This document shows positions 7,368 through 19,039 of a stretch of 64,000 nucleotides of DNA, piece after piece. The translations under genes were made by a program, and so were the position numbers. Position 1 is the first letter of the stretch; every line of letters starts with the position of its first letter. The notes below the pieces were generated by a model. The model had not been told where the DNA came from and searched no databases. It saw nothing but the letters and a program-made list of their open reading frames with translations. The stretch is from Neorhizobium sp. SOG26 (GTDB lineage Bacteria > Pseudomonadota > Alphaproteobacteria > Rhizobiales > Rhizobiaceae): the NCBI RefSeq assembly GCF_003491345.1, contig NZ_CP025512.1, positions 310,001 to 374,000 on the forward strand, given 5' to 3'.

Positions 7368-8972
7368 ATGGACATAGAAGTGATGGACCCCGATAGCGGC
7401 GGAAAGCCGCCGGAAGGCGGGGTGTCGGCGGCATCGCGTCATGAGGCGAAATCCTCAAGACGTGGCAAGGCGAAGCGTCGTGGCAAGCGCCGCGACGCGG
7501 CGGCAAACTTGCGTTTGGGCAAGGCTGTCGAGCCTGCCTCTGCTCCGCGCCCCCAAAATACCAAGCCAGATGCGCCGGTGCGCAAGCGCAAACGCAGGCG
7601 TTCGAAATCCTCGGCCGCCGGTGCACCGCAAGCTGTTGCGGCTGCGGCGGCAGGCCAGCCGGCGGATGCCGCAGTGTCATCCCCGCAGGCTGCAGGAACC
7701 GGGTCGGCGCCGGCCGGCAAGTCTCCTCGCCATCGACGCAAGAAAAATCGCGGCGGTCGCGGCTTGCAGGGCAGGCCGCTTGCGCCTGCCAAGGCCGTAC
7801 CGAGCGTCGCAAAGTCGCCGAATGGCGCGGGTGCCGTATCGGTCATGCCTGCGCGGGAGCAACGGCCACGTGATCCGGATGCCTCAGGCCCAGGCGCGCG
7901 ACCAGAGCGGCCGCAGTTCGTCGATGATCTTTATGCAGCGCTTGATCTCGGCACCAACAATTGCCGCCTCCTGATTGCCCAGCCGACGCGGCCGGGGCAG
8001 TTTCGGGTGGTCGATGCCTTTTCACGCATCGTTCGTTTGGGCGAAGGTCTCGGCACCAGCCGCAGGCTCTCGCAGGATGCGATGGACCGTGCGGTGGAAG
8101 CCTTGCGAATCTGCGCGGCAAAGCTTGCCAACCGGCCGATCCGCCGCAAGCGCCTGATTGCCACCGAAGCCTGCCGTTCGGCCGAAAACGGCGAGGAATT
8201 CTTGGCGCGGGTCACGGCTGAGACGGGGCTTGAGCTCGAAATCATCAACCGCGAAACCGAAGCGCGGCTGGCCGTCTCCGGATGCTCGTCGCTTGTCGGG
8301 CGCGAGGCGCGGTCGGTGGTTCTCTTTGATATCGGCGGGGGGTCATCGGAAATCGCGGTGATCCGCATCGATGACAACCGCTCGAGCCGGCTTGCGAACC
8401 ACATCACCCACTGGACCTCCTTGCCCGTTGGCGTCGTGACGCTGTCTGAGCGTCATGGCGGCCGTGACGTCACGCCGGATGTGTTTGCGGCCATGGTCGC
8501 CGAAGTGGAAGGCATGCTGGCCGCTTTCGATTGCCCGCCGGTCAGGCCCGAACATCGCCACGGCGCGGAAGATTTCCACCTGATCGGCACGTCGGGTACG
8601 GTGACGACACTTGCAGGCGTGCATCTCGACCTGCCGCGATACGACCGGCGCAAGGTGGATGGCCTGTGGCTTTCGGACGAGGAAGTGACGGCCATGCAGG
8701 CAAAGCTCCTGTCCTGGGATTTTGCTGGACGTGCGTCGAACCCCTGCATCGGGCCGGACCGCGCCGACCTGGTTCTTGCCGGCTGCGCAATCCTCGAGGC
8801 AATCCGCCGCCGCTGGCCAAGCCCGCGGATGCGGGTTGCCGACCGCGGCCTGCGTGAAGGTCTGTTGACGGATATGATGGCCGATGACGGCGTTTGGCGC
8901 CGGGTGCGGTCGCGCCACCATGGCGGTCACCGCCATTCGGATTGGTCGGATGAAGCGGGAGCAAGGCGATGA
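7368..8972 (+). CDS. Ppx/GppA family phosphatase with long basic N-terminal extension
   Basis: A 534-residue protein. Residues 188 to the end form the Ppx/GppA exopolyphosphatase / guanosine pentaphosphatase domain, with the phosphate-1 motif [10 protein letters not shown] (191-200) and the second phosphate motif [13 protein letters not shown]. The first ~187 residues are a disordered, Lys/Arg/Ala/Pro-rich tail with several basic clusters ([32 protein letters not shown]) that could bind nucleic acid or polyphosphate. The ATG at 7368 was chosen; ATG 7383 is also possible, and an upstream TTG at 7260 is unlikely. It overlaps rlmE by 4 bp (ATGA), so the two are coupled. Confidence 0.88.
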   Translation: MDIEVMDPDSGGKPPEGGVSAASRHEAKSSRRGKAKRRGKRRDAAANLRLGKAVEPASAPRPQNTKPDAPVRKRKRRRSKSSAAGAPQAVAAAAAGQPADAAVSSPQAAGTGSAPAGKSPRHRRKKNRGGRGLQGRPLAPAKAVPSVAKSPNGAGAVSVMPAREQRPRDPDASGPGARPERPQFVDDLYAALDLGTNNCRLLIAQPTRPGQFRVVDAFSRIVRLGEGLGTSRRLSQDAMDRAVEALRICAAKLANRPIRRKRLIATEACRSAENGEEFLARVTAETGLELEIINRETEARLAVSGCSSLVGREARSVVLFDIGGGSSEIAVIRIDDNRSSRLANHITHWTSLPVGVVTLSERHGGRDVTPDVFAAMVAEVEGMLAAFDCPPVRPEHRHGAEDFHLIGTSGTVTTLAGVHLDLPRYDRRKVDGLWLSDEEVTAMQAKLLSWDFAGRASNPCIGPDRADLVLAGCAILEAIRRRWPSPRMRVADRGLREGLLTDMMADDGVWRRVRSRHHGGHRHSDWSDEAGARR

Positions 8973-9736
8973 CGAAACCGCCGGTGGGCAGCAACCGTCT
9001 GGGCCGCAAGCTCGGCCAGAAGGTCAAGAAGGGCAAGCTGAAGGCGTCGTCGCGGCGTTGGCTTGAGCGGCATATCAACGATCCCTACGTGCAGCGGGCA
9101 AAGCTCGAGGGGTACCGGGCGCGGGCGGCCTTCAAGCTGCTCGAGATCGACGAGAAGCACCACATCCTGAAAGGCGCCAGGCGCATCATCGACCTTGGCG
9201 CAGCACCTGGCAGCTGGTCGCAGATCGCCGCCAAGGTAACGAATTCCACGGACGAGGATATTCGCGTTGCAGCGATCGACTTCCTGGAAATGGCGCCGCT
9301 GCCGGGCGTGAAGATCCTGCAGCTCGACTTCCTGGATCCGAAAGCACCCGAGCTTCTGATGGAAGCGATTGGCGGCACGCCGGATCTGGTGATTTCGGAC
9401 ATGGCGGCGCCCACGACCGGGCACCAGAAGACGGACCATCTGCGCACCATGCATCTGTGCGAAGTCGCCGCCTATTTCGCGGTGGACGTGCTGGGCGAGG
9501 GCGGGCATTTCCTTGCCAAGACCTTCCAGGGTGGCACGGAGCGCGACCTGCTCAACATGCTGAAGCAGAACTTCAAGCAGGTCATCCACGTCAAGCCGCA
9601 TTCCTCTCGCGCGGAATCGGTCGAGATGTTCCTGCTCGCCAAGCACTTCAAGGGTCGCAAGGTGCAGTCAGCCGATGCCGAACCGGTGGAGGCGGCAGCC
9701 GATCACGCCGAGGATCACTCGCCCGCTTCGGACTGA
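8969..9736 (+). CDS. rlmE: 23S rRNA 2'-O-ribose methyltransferase RlmE (FtsJ)
   Basis: A 255-residue enzyme that methylates the 2'-OH of a uridine in the A loop of 23S rRNA using S-adenosylmethionine. The SAM motif is [15 protein letters not shown] (73-87). The K-D-K-E catalytic tetrad is visible as K56, D144 (ISDMAAP), K184 (FLAKTFQGG) and E219 ([10 protein letters not shown]). The N-terminal 30 residues are basic and the C-terminal ~20 are acidic. The start overlaps the upstream phosphatase by ATGA. The 3' end overlaps the convergent efflux gene by 22 bp. Confidence 0.95.
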   Translation: MTKPPVGSNRLGRKLGQKVKKGKLKASSRRWLERHINDPYVQRAKLEGYRARAAFKLLEIDEKHHILKGARRIIDLGAAPGSWSQIAAKVTNSTDEDIRVAAIDFLEMAPLPGVKILQLDFLDPKAPELLMEAIGGTPDLVISDMAAPTTGHQKTDHLRTMHLCEVAAYFAVDVLGEGGHFLAKTFQGGTERDLLNMLKQNFKQVIHVKPHSSRAESVEMFLLAKHFKGRKVQSADAEPVEAAADHAEDHSPASD

Positions 9737-11121
9737 ACCACCTTGGGCCGGCGATGACCGGATACCGCTGCGCCGGTCATCGGGTCGAGCCTCAGAAGCG
9801 GCACGACCGCGAAGAGCGACAGCCCTGCCACCAGGAAGAATGCCAGGTGGAAATCGGCCAGTTGCAGGTGTGAGCCCGTGACCACCGACGAGGCTTCCAG
9901 GATGAAGGCCGCGAAGGCCACGCCGAGCGCGAGGCTGATCTGCTGCACGACGGAGGCGATGGACGTTGCCTGGCTCGCCTGGGCGTCGCTTATCTCGGAA
10001 TAACTCAAAGCATTGGAGCCGGTGAAGAAGAATGACCGGCAGACGCCCGACATCAGCAGGAAGGCGATGATCAGCGCATGCGGCGTTTGCGGCGTGAAGA
10101 AGCCGTTCGCGGCCGTCGTCGCCGCTCCCAGCGTACCAGCCACGATCAGCGTCATCTTGAAGCCGGACATCGCAAAGACGCGCCGCGCCACGAACTTCAC
10201 CATCAGCGCGCCGACAGCGCCTGCAAAGGTAATCAGTCCCGACTGGAAGGGGTTCAGCCCGAAGGCAAGTTGCAGCATCAGCGGCAGGAGGAAGGGGATG
10301 GCGCCTGTCGAGATCCGGAACAGCGTGCCGCCGATCGTCGCGGTCCGAAAAGCATCATCCTGGAAGATCCGAAGGTTCAGGATCGGTGCCGGGTGGTTGC
10401 GGGCATAAAGCACATAGACAATGCCGGCACCAAGGCCCGCGGCGGCGGCGATCATGCCGACAGCCGGGGGCAGGGCGGGCAGGCCGATGACCGAAAGCCC
10501 GAAGACGAGACCGGCTGCCGTTACGGAGGTGAGCAGGAAGCCGCGCCAGTCCACGCCCGGTGGATTGGTGCCTGGAACTTCGGGAAGGTAGATGGTGGCA
10601 AGCCAGATGCCGATGATGCCGACCGGCACGTTGATCAGGAAGATCCAGTGCCAGGTGAAATAGGTGGTGATAAAGCCGCCGATAGGCGGCCCGGTAAGAG
10701 GTCCGACCAGCGCCGGGATCGTCAACAGCGCCATCGCAGACACGAGCTCGCTGCGCGGGGTGGTGCGCAACAGGACGAGGCGCCCGACAGGTGTCATCAT
10801 CGCGCCGCCCATGCCCTGCAGGAAGCGGGACAGGACGAACTGGCTGAGGGTGGCCGAAAAGGCGCAGCAGATCGAGCCGATCACGAACACGAAGATGGCA
10901 AGCCGGAAGATCTTCTTGGCGCCGTAGCGATCGGCCATCCAGCCGCTGACGGGAATGAACATGGCGAGCGCCACCATGTAGGAGGTGAGCGCGAGTTTCA
11001 GCGTGATCGGCCCGACCTCTAGATCTTCTGCAATCGTCGGAAGCGCAGTCGATATGACTGTGGAATCCATCTGCTCCATGAACAGGGCGACGGCAAGGAT
11101 CAGGGGAACAATACGATTCAT
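9715..11121 (-). CDS. MFS efflux transporter, DHA2 (EmrB/QacA) family
   Basis: A 468-residue inner-membrane protein with about 14 hydrophobic segments. Family motifs are [20 protein letters not shown] in the first helix, [12 protein letters not shown] in the loop after helix 2, and the helix-5 motif region [13 protein letters not shown] followed by [15 protein letters not shown]. This is the drug:H+ antiporter DHA2 group that exports hydrophobic compounds. No membrane-fusion partner or regulator is adjacent. The ATG at 11121 has a weak ribosome site. The substrate is unknown. Confidence 0.88.
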   Translation of the reverse strand: MNRIVPLILAVALFMEQMDSTVISTALPTIAEDLEVGPITLKLALTSYMVALAMFIPVSGWMADRYGAKKIFRLAIFVFVIGSICCAFSATLSQFVLSRFLQGMGGAMMTPVGRLVLLRTTPRSELVSAMALLTIPALVGPLTGPPIGGFITTYFTWHWIFLINVPVGIIGIWLATIYLPEVPGTNPPGVDWRGFLLTSVTAAGLVFGLSVIGLPALPPAVGMIAAAAGLGAGIVYVLYARNHPAPILNLRIFQDDAFRTATIGGTLFRISTGAIPFLLPLMLQLAFGLNPFQSGLITFAGAVGALMVKFVARRVFAMSGFKMTLIVAGTLGAATTAANGFFTPQTPHALIIAFLLMSGVCRSFFFTGSNALSYSEISDAQASQATSIASVVQQISLALGVAFAAFILEASSVVTGSHLQLADFHLAFFLVAGLSLFAVVPLLRLDPMTGAAVSGHRRPKVVQSEAGE

Positions 11122-11318
11122 CGAGAACCACGCTTATGCGTCAGAGTGGCAACGTGCTTAAACCCACCGGTGGCGGATGCCAACGACTGCTTGAAGCGAT
11201 AAGGCATTTTCCGTCACGTCTGCGTGATGCCGGTTTCCCTCTCGGGCAAGGTGAATATCTTGCCTTGCACCGGAGCCCGAAGCGGAATTCGGCGACAACA
11301 AGAACGTGGGAGATTATC

Positions 11319-12305
11319 GTGGCACTATTCGGGATTGGCCGACGCGCGCTGCTGGGTAGCGCAGGCCTTGGAATTATCGCCGCACCGACCATTCTTGGGC
11401 GGGCGCAGGCCCAGGAGAACCAGAATTTGGCAATAAATCGCGTGACCCCGCCTGACATCCACAAGTTCAAGGTGGGCAGCTTCCAGGTGCTCGTCGTCAA
11501 GGATGGAGCCCGTGCCTCCGGCAACCCGGGCGAAACCTTCGGTACCAACCAATCGCCGGAAGAGGTTGGCAAGCTCCTGACCGATAATTTCCTGCCGGCC
11601 GACCAGTTCGTGAACAGCTTCTCCCCGACGCTGATCGATACCGGGAGTGATGTCATCCTGTTCGATACCGGATTCGGCAAGGCCGGGCGCGAGCAGGGCA
11701 TGGGACGCCTGATCGAAGGTCTGGCGGCCGCGGGCTACATGCCGGATGACATCAGCATTGTTGTCCTGACCCACCTGCATGGCGACCATATCGGCGGCAT
11801 CATGGAAGATGGCAAGCCGGCCTTCTCGAAGGCGCGGTATGTTACCGGCGAGACCGAGTACAATTTCTGGACCGATGCGGCACGCGCCGGCACACCGGCG
11901 GAAGGAAATCAGAAGGCGGTGCTCGCCAACGTCAAGCCGGTCGCCGACAAGATGACCTTCCTGAAGGACGGTGGCGAAGTCGTATCCGGTATCACCGCAA
12001 TGGCAGCACCCGGTCACACGCCTGGGCACATGATCTTCAACGTCGAGTCGGCCGGCAAGCGCCTCATTCTGACCGCCGATACGGCAAACCACTTTGTTCT
12101 GTCCCTGCAGCGGCCGGATTGGGAAGTTCGCTTCGACATGGACAAGGCGAAGGCTGCCGAGAGTCGCAAGAAGGTCTTCGACATGATCGCCACCGACAAG
12201 GTCGCCTTCCTGGGCTACCACATGCCGTTCCCGGCGGTGGGTTATGCCGAAAAGCAGGAAACCGGCTACCGTTTCGTGCCAAAGAGCTACCAGTTCGACA
12301 TCTGA
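11319..12305 (+). CDS. exported metallo-beta-lactamase-fold hydrolase
   Basis: A 328-residue protein beginning with GTG at 11319, preceded by GGGAG at 6 nt spacing. It has a twin-arginine-like signal, GRRALLGSAGLGIIAAPTILGRAQA, here split as GRRALLGSAG followed by a hydrophobic stretch and a cleavage-like AQA near residue 31. The zinc-binding motif HLHGDH gives H152, H154, D156 and H157, with the later GHTPGHM supplying another histidine. This is the glyoxalase II / lactonase-like branch, periplasmic by prediction. An upstream in-frame ATG at 11136 would give an Arg-rich extension with no signal peptide and is rejected. The substrate is unknown (lactones are common in the family). A strong terminator follows. 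Confidence 0.82.
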   Translation: MALFGIGRRALLGSAGLGIIAAPTILGRAQAQENQNLAINRVTPPDIHKFKVGSFQVLVVKDGARASGNPGETFGTNQSPEEVGKLLTDNFLPADQFVNSFSPTLIDTGSDVILFDTGFGKAGREQGMGRLIEGLAAAGYMPDDISIVVLTHLHGDHIGGIMEDGKPAFSKARYVTGETEYNFWTDAARAGTPAEGNQKAVLANVKPVADKMTFLKDGGEVVSGITAMAAPGHTPGHMIFNVESAGKRLILTADTANHFVLSLQRPDWEVRFDMDKAKAAESRKKVFDMIATDKVAFLGYHMPFPAVGYAEKQETGYRFVPKSYQFDI

Positions 12306-12340
12306 GGCCGCGGTTCGGCCAACAGCCTGTGACTCTTGCA

Positions 12341-12367
12341 AACCCGGAGGTCCGCTTCCGGGTTTTT
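12341..12367 (+). terminator. Rho-independent terminator after the MBL hydrolase
   Basis: AACCCGGA at 12341-12348 pairs with TCCGGGTT at 12357-12364, loop of 8 nt, followed directly by more T residues (TTTTT in total from 12363). It separates the hydrolase from guaB. Confidence 0.85.
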
Positions 12368-12482
12368 GCTATTCCCTTCCCGTCATGAACGTGTTACCAG
12401 CCCTCGCCAACTTCCAAGCAATAGTTGCCGGAGCGTCGGGACGTAGATTCGTTCCTGAGCGTATCCCGCATTTTCTAAATGA

Positions 12483-13994
<1,512 letters not shown>

Positions 13995-14113
13995 TCAGTC
14001 GAAAGTGGCGAGGGATAGAGGCTCTCACGTAGAATTGTCCTCTGTCCCTTCTATACCCGCCTCGATTGCGCTGTACCTTTCTTGCCGCTGAGCTTGGCAA
14101 GGGAGGAGCGCAG

Positions 14114-14998
14114 ATGAACAGCGACAATCCGAAGATTACGCAGGCGATGATCAACGCCTACGACGAATACACGCATCTTCATCTCGACCGGCGCCGCTTC
14201 ATGGAAAAGCTGACGCAGCTTGCCGGATCCGGTGCGGCGGCCGCTGCAATCGCCCCGCTGCTGGCGGCGAACGGTGCCAAGGCCGATATGGTGCCGGCGA
14301 CCGACGACCGGCTGACGGCAGAAGACGTGACCTACCCGGGCGCCAATGGCACGACGATGAAGGGTTATCTCGTCCGGCCGAAGAACGCGTCGGGTCCGCT
14401 CGGCGGCGTGCTTGTCATCCATGAGAACCGCGGCCTCAACAGCCACATCCGGGATGTTGCCCGACGCATGGCGCTTGAAGGTTTCAATGCGCTTGCCGTG
14501 GATTTCCTGTCGTCCAACGGTGGGACGCCGCCGGACGAGGAACAGGCGCGGCAGATGTTTTCCTCGCTTAATCCATCCGAAGTCGCGGCCAATGGTGAAG
14601 CAAGCCGGGTTTATTTCGCCGGCATCGAGGGTGCCAACGGCAAGGTCGGCGCCATCGGCTTCTGCTGGGGTGGTGGAACGGTCGGAAACCTCGCGGTGAA
14701 GTCGCCGGACCTTGATGCCGGGGTGATCTATTATGGCAGTCAGCCAAAGACGGAGGACGTGCCGGCGATCAAGGCGCCGCTGATGGCGCATTACGGCGGG
14801 CTCGACGAGCGCATCAATGCCGGCATCCCGGCCTTCAAGGAAGCGCTCGAAAAGAACGGCAAGGAGTTCGAGATCTTCGTTTACGAGGGTGCCAACCACG
14901 CCTTCAACAACGACACCTCGTCCGCACGCTATGACAAGGCTTCCGCCGACCTCGCCTGGAGCCGCAGCATCGCCTTCTTCAAGAAGCACCTGAGCTGA
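14114..14998 (+). CDS. exported dienelactone hydrolase family protein
   Basis: A 294-residue alpha/beta hydrolase. The catalytic cysteine is C184 in GFCWGGG, and the histidine is in GANHAFNND near the C-terminus. An N-terminal twin-arginine-type signal DRRRFMEKLTQ is followed by a hydrophobic Ala-rich segment (about 37-57), so export by Tat is likely. GGGAGGAG lies 6 nt before ATG 14114. Relatives hydrolyse dienelactone in chlorocatechol breakdown, but many exported members have no assigned substrate, and no catechol pathway genes are nearby. It faces a LysR gene tail to tail. Confidence 0.87.
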   Translation: MNSDNPKITQAMINAYDEYTHLHLDRRRFMEKLTQLAGSGAAAAAIAPLLAANGAKADMVPATDDRLTAEDVTYPGANGTTMKGYLVRPKNASGPLGGVLVIHENRGLNSHIRDVARRMALEGFNALAVDFLSSNGGTPPDEEQARQMFSSLNPSEVAANGEASRVYFAGIEGANGKVGAIGFCWGGGTVGNLAVKSPDLDAGVIYYGSQPKTEDVPAIKAPLMAHYGGLDERINAGIPAFKEALEKNGKEFEIFVYEGANHAFNNDTSSARYDKASADLAWSRSIAFFKKHLS

Positions 14999-15045
14999 GG
15001 ATGACGTAAGGCGAAGCCGGTAACTCCGGGTTTGCTATGGCAACA

Positions 15046-16008
15046 TTACCAGCCCGGCATCACCGAGTTCGAGCGGCCTCGCACGATACGCGGGAAGGCC
15101 TTCACTTCGCCACTGTCGAGATCGTCGGGAATAACCGCCGGCGAGATGTTGTCGAGGCAGGCCGTGATGTGGTCGGTAATCGCATTCATCAGCGACGGCG
15201 AAAGGCCCGGTCGTTTCATCAGGCCGATCTGCACCGGGGGCAGGGGCGGGAAGCCATCGGCCGAGCTCAGCACCTTCATGCCGGTGCGCAAGGCTGACTC
15301 CGGAAGAACCGAAACCGCCATGCCCGCCAGCACGGCTGCGGCAACGACGGTCGACGACCAGCTCGTGAACAGCACCTGGTACTCGCGCCCATCCGCATCC
15401 AGTGCCGAGCAGGCGAGCTGCCGCCAAAGGCAATCCCGTCGTCCCAGAGCAAGTGGAACCGGCGCGTCGTCCTTCAGCGGATGGTTGGCCGAAGCTACCC
15501 AGCAGAGCGGCTCGGTGCGCACGACGTCGGAGATGCGCTGGCGCGGATTGTGCGTTACGAGCGCGATGTCGAGCTCGCCCTTCGCCATCTTTTCCGCAAG
15601 GCTGACCGACGGTTCGCAGACGATGTAAAGCTCCACATTCGGATGCGTCTTTGCAAACCGCCCAATGATTTCCGGCATGTAGCGATCGGCATAATCATCG
15701 GGTGTGCCAATGCGCAACGTCCCTTCGAGACGGTTGTCGTCGAAGGCCGCGATCGCTTCGTTGTTCAGCCGGATGATGCGCCGCGCATAATTCAACAGCT
15801 TCTCGCCCTCGGCCGTCAGCCGGTTGCCACGCCCATCCTTGGCGAACAACTGCTTGCCGATCCGCTCTTCAAGTCGCCGCATCTGCATCGAGACCGCGGA
15901 CTGCGTCTTGAATACCCGGTCTGCCGCCTTGGTGAAGCTGCCGGAGTCAACAATGGCAATGAAGGTATGCAACTGATCGATATCAAGCGGTGCGGACATG
16001 GTCGTCAT
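15046..16008 (-). CDS. LysR-family transcriptional regulator
   Basis: A 320-residue regulator. The N-terminal winged helix-turn-helix contains IDQLHTFIAIVDSGSFTKAA and TQSAVSMQMRRLEERIG. The periplasmic-binding-like effector domain starts near GTLRIGTPDDYADRYMP. The start at 16008 has no strong ribosome site; an ATG at 15999 is the alternative. It is divergent from the DUF1127 gene (178 bp apart) and convergent with the dienelactone hydrolase. Its targets and ligand are unknown. Confidence 0.9.
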   Translation of the reverse strand: MTTMSAPLDIDQLHTFIAIVDSGSFTKAADRVFKTQSAVSMQMRRLEERIGKQLFAKDGRGNRLTAEGEKLLNYARRIIRLNNEAIAAFDDNRLEGTLRIGTPDDYADRYMPEIIGRFAKTHPNVELYIVCEPSVSLAEKMAKGELDIALVTHNPRQRISDVVRTEPLCWVASANHPLKDDAPVPLALGRRDCLWRQLACSALDADGREYQVLFTSWSSTVVAAAVLAGMAVSVLPESALRTGMKVLSSADGFPPLPPVQIGLMKRPGLSPSLMNAITDHITACLDNISPAVIPDDLDSGEVKAFPRIVRGRSNSVMPGW

Positions 16009-16186
16009 CCATCAGAGTGGTTGATGCTTACGATTAAAAACATTCGTTGGACTGATCAATAGGATTTCCGCATAACAGCATCATAATCATCTTCAACGGG
16101 TGCCTCCCAAGGGCGCCTCGCCGGCAGTCTTTCCGTGCGCAGCAACGGGAAGGGCTGCCTTCTCGTGCCTGTGAAAGGATAGAGCC

Positions 16187-16486
16187 ATGAGCACGACCCA
16201 ATGCGGAACTGACCTCGACCTCCTCCATGAGCGCCGTAAGCCTGCCGGTTTCGTCGCGGGCATCATGGTGCGAACGACATCCGTATGGCGTGCCCTCCGC
16301 AATCGCATGGCCGCCAACAGCCTCTATGATCTCGATGACTATCAGTTGAACGACATCGGGATCACGCGGCGCGATGTGATCGCAGCGCTCGAGCATTCCA
16401 GCGTGCTGGATGACCCGACGCGGTTGCTGGCTGGCGCCGCCCGCCAGCACTCCCGCACGCGGTTTGCCCGTACGCCAGGCCGCTGA
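16187..16486 (+). CDS. DUF1127 domain small protein
   Basis: A 99-residue protein. Its central part RALRNRMAANSLYDLDDYQLNDIGITRRDV matches the DUF1127 signature, here quoted in two pieces: RALRNRMAANSLYDLDD, then YQLNDIGITRRDV. Family members are small basic alphaproteobacterial proteins; some act in RNA turnover and phosphate or carbon control, but this longer form has no known role. AAAGGA lies 8 nt before the ATG. The gene ends in a strong terminator and is monocistronic. Confidence 0.85.
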   Translation: MSTTQCGTDLDLLHERRKPAGFVAGIMVRTTSVWRALRNRMAANSLYDLDDYQLNDIGITRRDVIAALEHSSVLDDPTRLLAGAARQHSRTRFARTPGR

Positions 16487-16532
16487 CCTCCCAAGTTTCC
16501 CCGCAGGGTGATAGCCAATAGCCCTGCCTCTT

Positions 16533-16564
16533 GCCCGGCCGGTTAATCCGCGCCGGGCTTTTTT
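16533..16564 (+). terminator. Rho-independent terminator after DUF1127 gene
   Basis: GCCCGGC (16533-16539) pairs with GCCGGGC (16552-16558), followed by six T residues. A clean intrinsic terminator. Confidence 0.9.
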
Positions 16565-16581
16565 ATATGTGCCGGTCGTTG

Positions 16582-17436
16582 TTATTGGCCGGTCTTGGCG
16601 CCGTCAGCCGGCGAGGGTTTCCCGCCGCCAAAATAGGTGTCGAAGATCTGCTCCATATTCTTCTGGTAGGTCTTCTGCACGTCCAGCCCGCTGTCGAACA
16701 TGCTGTTGAGCACGTCGCGATAGACATCGGCCTGGCCTGCGGAGTTCGTGGTGCCGGTCGAAGGCCCGGTGAACGCTCCGCCCATCATGTCCCGGAATGC
16801 CTTTGCGAAAGGATTGTCGGCAAACGGATTGGCTGACGTCGTCTCCGCGGGCTTGTCCATGCCCCACATCGAGCGCATCTGCTGGAGGAACGGGTTGTCG
16901 AAGCCGGTGGCGCTGGCTTGTGTGGACTTCGGCTGCAGTCCCATGTTCTCGAGCCATTGTCGCTGCATCTGGCCAAGCGGAGAGGCGGAAAACGCGTCGC
17001 GGCCACCCGTCATCTGCCCGGTCATTTGTTTGAACAACCCGCCCATCAGCGCGTCTGCCATGGCGGGCATGATCTTCTTGTAGATCTCCTGCCCGATGCC
17101 GGTGAACTGCTCGGCCTGCTGGGCAATGGCGCGCGAAACGTCCTTCGAACCGAACAGGCGTGCCAGGACCTCGTTTCCATCGGCCAGGCCCTGCGGCGTA
17201 AACGCCCGGCTCATGTCCTCGAAATATTTGGCGTAAGCGCCTGAAAACAGGCTGCTCATCAGCTGCGTCAGGTCATAGGGCTCGCTGCTGGTGCGCTTGA
17301 AGCCGGCGGAGAAGGCAGGCATCAGCGCCGCCATCGCCTGCGCCGCCTGTTCCTGCGCCAGGTTGAACTGCCTGGCGAGTGCCTCGATGCTCGCGCCGTT
17401 CTGAGCCCTCAGCATCATGTCGAACAGTGGCAGCAT
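16582..17436 (-). CDS. DUF937-like protein
   Basis: A 284-residue protein. The N-terminal half (MLPLFDMMLRAQNGASIEAL, then LAQEQAAQAMAALMPAFSAG) follows the DUF937/YidB-like helical pattern. The C-terminal half is rich in Gln, Met, Asn and Gly (QMTGQMTGGRD, QMQRQWLENMG, NPFADNPFAKAF) and looks partly disordered. The start at 17436 is supported by AAGGA 7 nt upstream; an ATG nine codons earlier lacks this. It lies downstream of gshA on the same strand but is separated by a hairpin. Function unknown. Confidence 0.65.
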   Translation of the reverse strand: MLPLFDMMLRAQNGASIEALARQFNLAQEQAAQAMAALMPAFSAGFKRTSSEPYDLTQLMSSLFSGAYAKYFEDMSRAFTPQGLADGNEVLARLFGSKDVSRAIAQQAEQFTGIGQEIYKKIMPAMADALMGGLFKQMTGQMTGGRDAFSASPLGQMQRQWLENMGLQPKSTQASATGFDNPFLQQMRSMWGMDKPAETTSANPFADNPFAKAFRDMMGGAFTGPSTGTTNSAGQADVYRDVLNSMFDSGLDVQKTYQKNMEQIFDTYFGGGKPSPADGAKTGQ

Positions 17437-17492
17437 GGAGCGATCCTTTCCGGCCGGGTTCACCCATCCTATCGCCGGAAAGCCGCCACCGC

Positions 17493-17511
17493 AAACCGCC
17501 CTAGGCGGTTT
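17493..17511 (-). terminator. hairpin after gshA
   Basis: AAACCGCC (17493-17500) and GGCGGTTT (17504-17511) form a perfect 8-bp stem with a 3-nt loop just past the gshA stop codon. The following minus-strand bases are not U-rich, so termination may be partial and the DUF937 gene could be read through. Confidence 0.5.
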
Positions 17512-17516
17512 TGACG

Positions 17517-18890
17517 CTAATACTGGTATTCCTCGAAAACCGGCTCAACAGAGCCGTTCCAGCGGCCGTTGAAGAGGGCCAGCATGTCCTGTGCCATGGT
17601 CGTCTTCTTGGCGAGAACCTCTTCGAGCGGCTGCAGGAAGATGCTTTCGTCCTGGCCTTCGCCATTCAGGCGGGCACGGGACTTGAGCCCAGCCTTGGAG
17701 ATCGCCAGCACCTCACGGGATGCCTCAAGCACGGACCGGCCGCGGATCTGCGCGTCGAGACCCTTGGCGGGAACCGCGTCGCGCATCGCCACGACATCCT
17801 CGAAGGTCCATTCGGCGGTAAGTTTTTCCGCATCGGCAAGCGCCGTGTCATCGTAAAGCAACCCGACCCAGAAGGCGGGGAGCGCACAGATTCGGCGCCA
17901 CGGGCCGCCATCGGCGCCGCGCATCTCCAGGAAGCGCTTCAGGCGCACATCCGGGAAGAGCGTCGAGAGATGGTTGATCCAGTCGCCCATCGTCGGCTCC
18001 CAGTCCGTGATCTCTCCCTTCAGCGCGCCGTTCATGAACTGGCGGAAGGTGATGTTCGTGCAGTCACGGTATTTGCCGTCGCGGACGATGAAATACATCG
18101 GCACGTCGAGCGCCCATTCGACATAGTCGTTGAAGCCGAAATCCGCCTTGAAGACGAAGGGCAGCACGCCGGCGCGCTGGTTGTCGGTATCGCGCCAGAT
18201 ATCGCCGCGCCAGGAGAGGAGGCCGTTCGGCTTGCCCTCGGTGAAGGGCGAGGAGGCAAACAGCGCCGTTGCGAGGTACTGCAGCTTCATCGAGACGCGC
18301 ATCTTGCGCGCCATGTCTTCTTCCGAGGAGAAGTCGAGATTCACCTGGATGGTGCAGGTGCGGTACATCATGTCGAGGCCCTGCTTGCCGACCTTCGGCA
18401 TGTAGTTCGTCATGATGCCGTAGCGGGACTTCGGCATCCGCGGCGTCTCGTTGAACGACCATTTCGGGCTGCCGCCGAGGCCAAGGAAGCCGATGCCCAT
18501 CGGCTCGGCGATTTCCTTCAGGATCGCCAGGTGCTGGTTGGATTCCTTGCAGGTCTCGTGAATGTTTTCGAGCGGCGCGCCCGACAGTTCGAACTGTCCG
18601 CCCGGCTCGATCGAGATCGCGCCCTGGCCGGATTGCTCGCCAAGGCCGATGATGTTGTCGCCGTCCATGATCGGCTCCCAGCCGAGCTTGGCCTGCATGC
18701 CCTTGAGCAGCGCGGAGATGCTGGCGTCACCGGAATAAGGGACCGGGCTGTTGTCGGCGCGGAAGAAGGCGAACTTCTCGTGTTCGGTGCCGATGCGGAA
18801 TTTGTCCTTTGGTCGCGCGCCCACTTCCAGATAGCTCGAAAGCTCGGACACCGAAGAAAGCGGTGTCTGGTCTGTCGTGTCTCGCGCCAT
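17517..18890 (-). CDS. gshA: glutamate-cysteine ligase (class II, plant type)
   Basis: A 457-residue enzyme that joins glutamate and cysteine, the first step of glutathione synthesis. It belongs to the plant/alphaproteobacterial type, as shown by FRIGTEHEKFAFFR, SIEPGGQFELSGAPL, MTNYMPKVGKQGLDMMYRT and RTCTIQVNLDFSSEEDM (the last two are adjoining stretches). No gshB is nearby. The ATG at 18890 has a distant AAGG. Upstream (18891-19039) is 149 bp without a gene, then rsmE on the same strand. Confidence 0.95.
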   Translation of the reverse strand: MARDTTDQTPLSSVSELSSYLEVGARPKDKFRIGTEHEKFAFFRADNSPVPYSGDASISALLKGMQAKLGWEPIMDGDNIIGLGEQSGQGAISIEPGGQFELSGAPLENIHETCKESNQHLAILKEIAEPMGIGFLGLGGSPKWSFNETPRMPKSRYGIMTNYMPKVGKQGLDMMYRTCTIQVNLDFSSEEDMARKMRVSMKLQYLATALFASSPFTEGKPNGLLSWRGDIWRDTDNQRAGVLPFVFKADFGFNDYVEWALDVPMYFIVRDGKYRDCTNITFRQFMNGALKGEITDWEPTMGDWINHLSTLFPDVRLKRFLEMRGADGGPWRRICALPAFWVGLLYDDTALADAEKLTAEWTFEDVVAMRDAVPAKGLDAQIRGRSVLEASREVLAISKAGLKSRARLNGEGQDESIFLQPLEEVLAKKTTMAQDMLALFNGRWNGSVEPVFEEYQY

Positions 18891-19039
18891 GAAAAATACC
18901 TTGTTCGAACAGTCTGATCGGACGCCACAATCCGTACGGGAGCCGGCTGATTGGACCGAATTGATGTGCGGCGCAAGTGAATTTCTTTCAACGCATCTTC
19001 AGAAAATCAACGCCGCTGTGTCAATTCCGCCGCCACGCT

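Noticed and set aside
11136..11318. Longer start for the metallo-beta-lactamase-fold protein
   Set aside because: The extra 61 residues are Arg/Ser-rich and would bury the twin-arginine signal; a GTG with a good ribosome site explains the exported form.
17511..18917. Plus-strand open frame of 468 codons over gshA
   Set aside because: Full overlap with a clear class II glutamate-cysteine ligase on the other strand; composition is typical of antisense frames in high-GC genomes.
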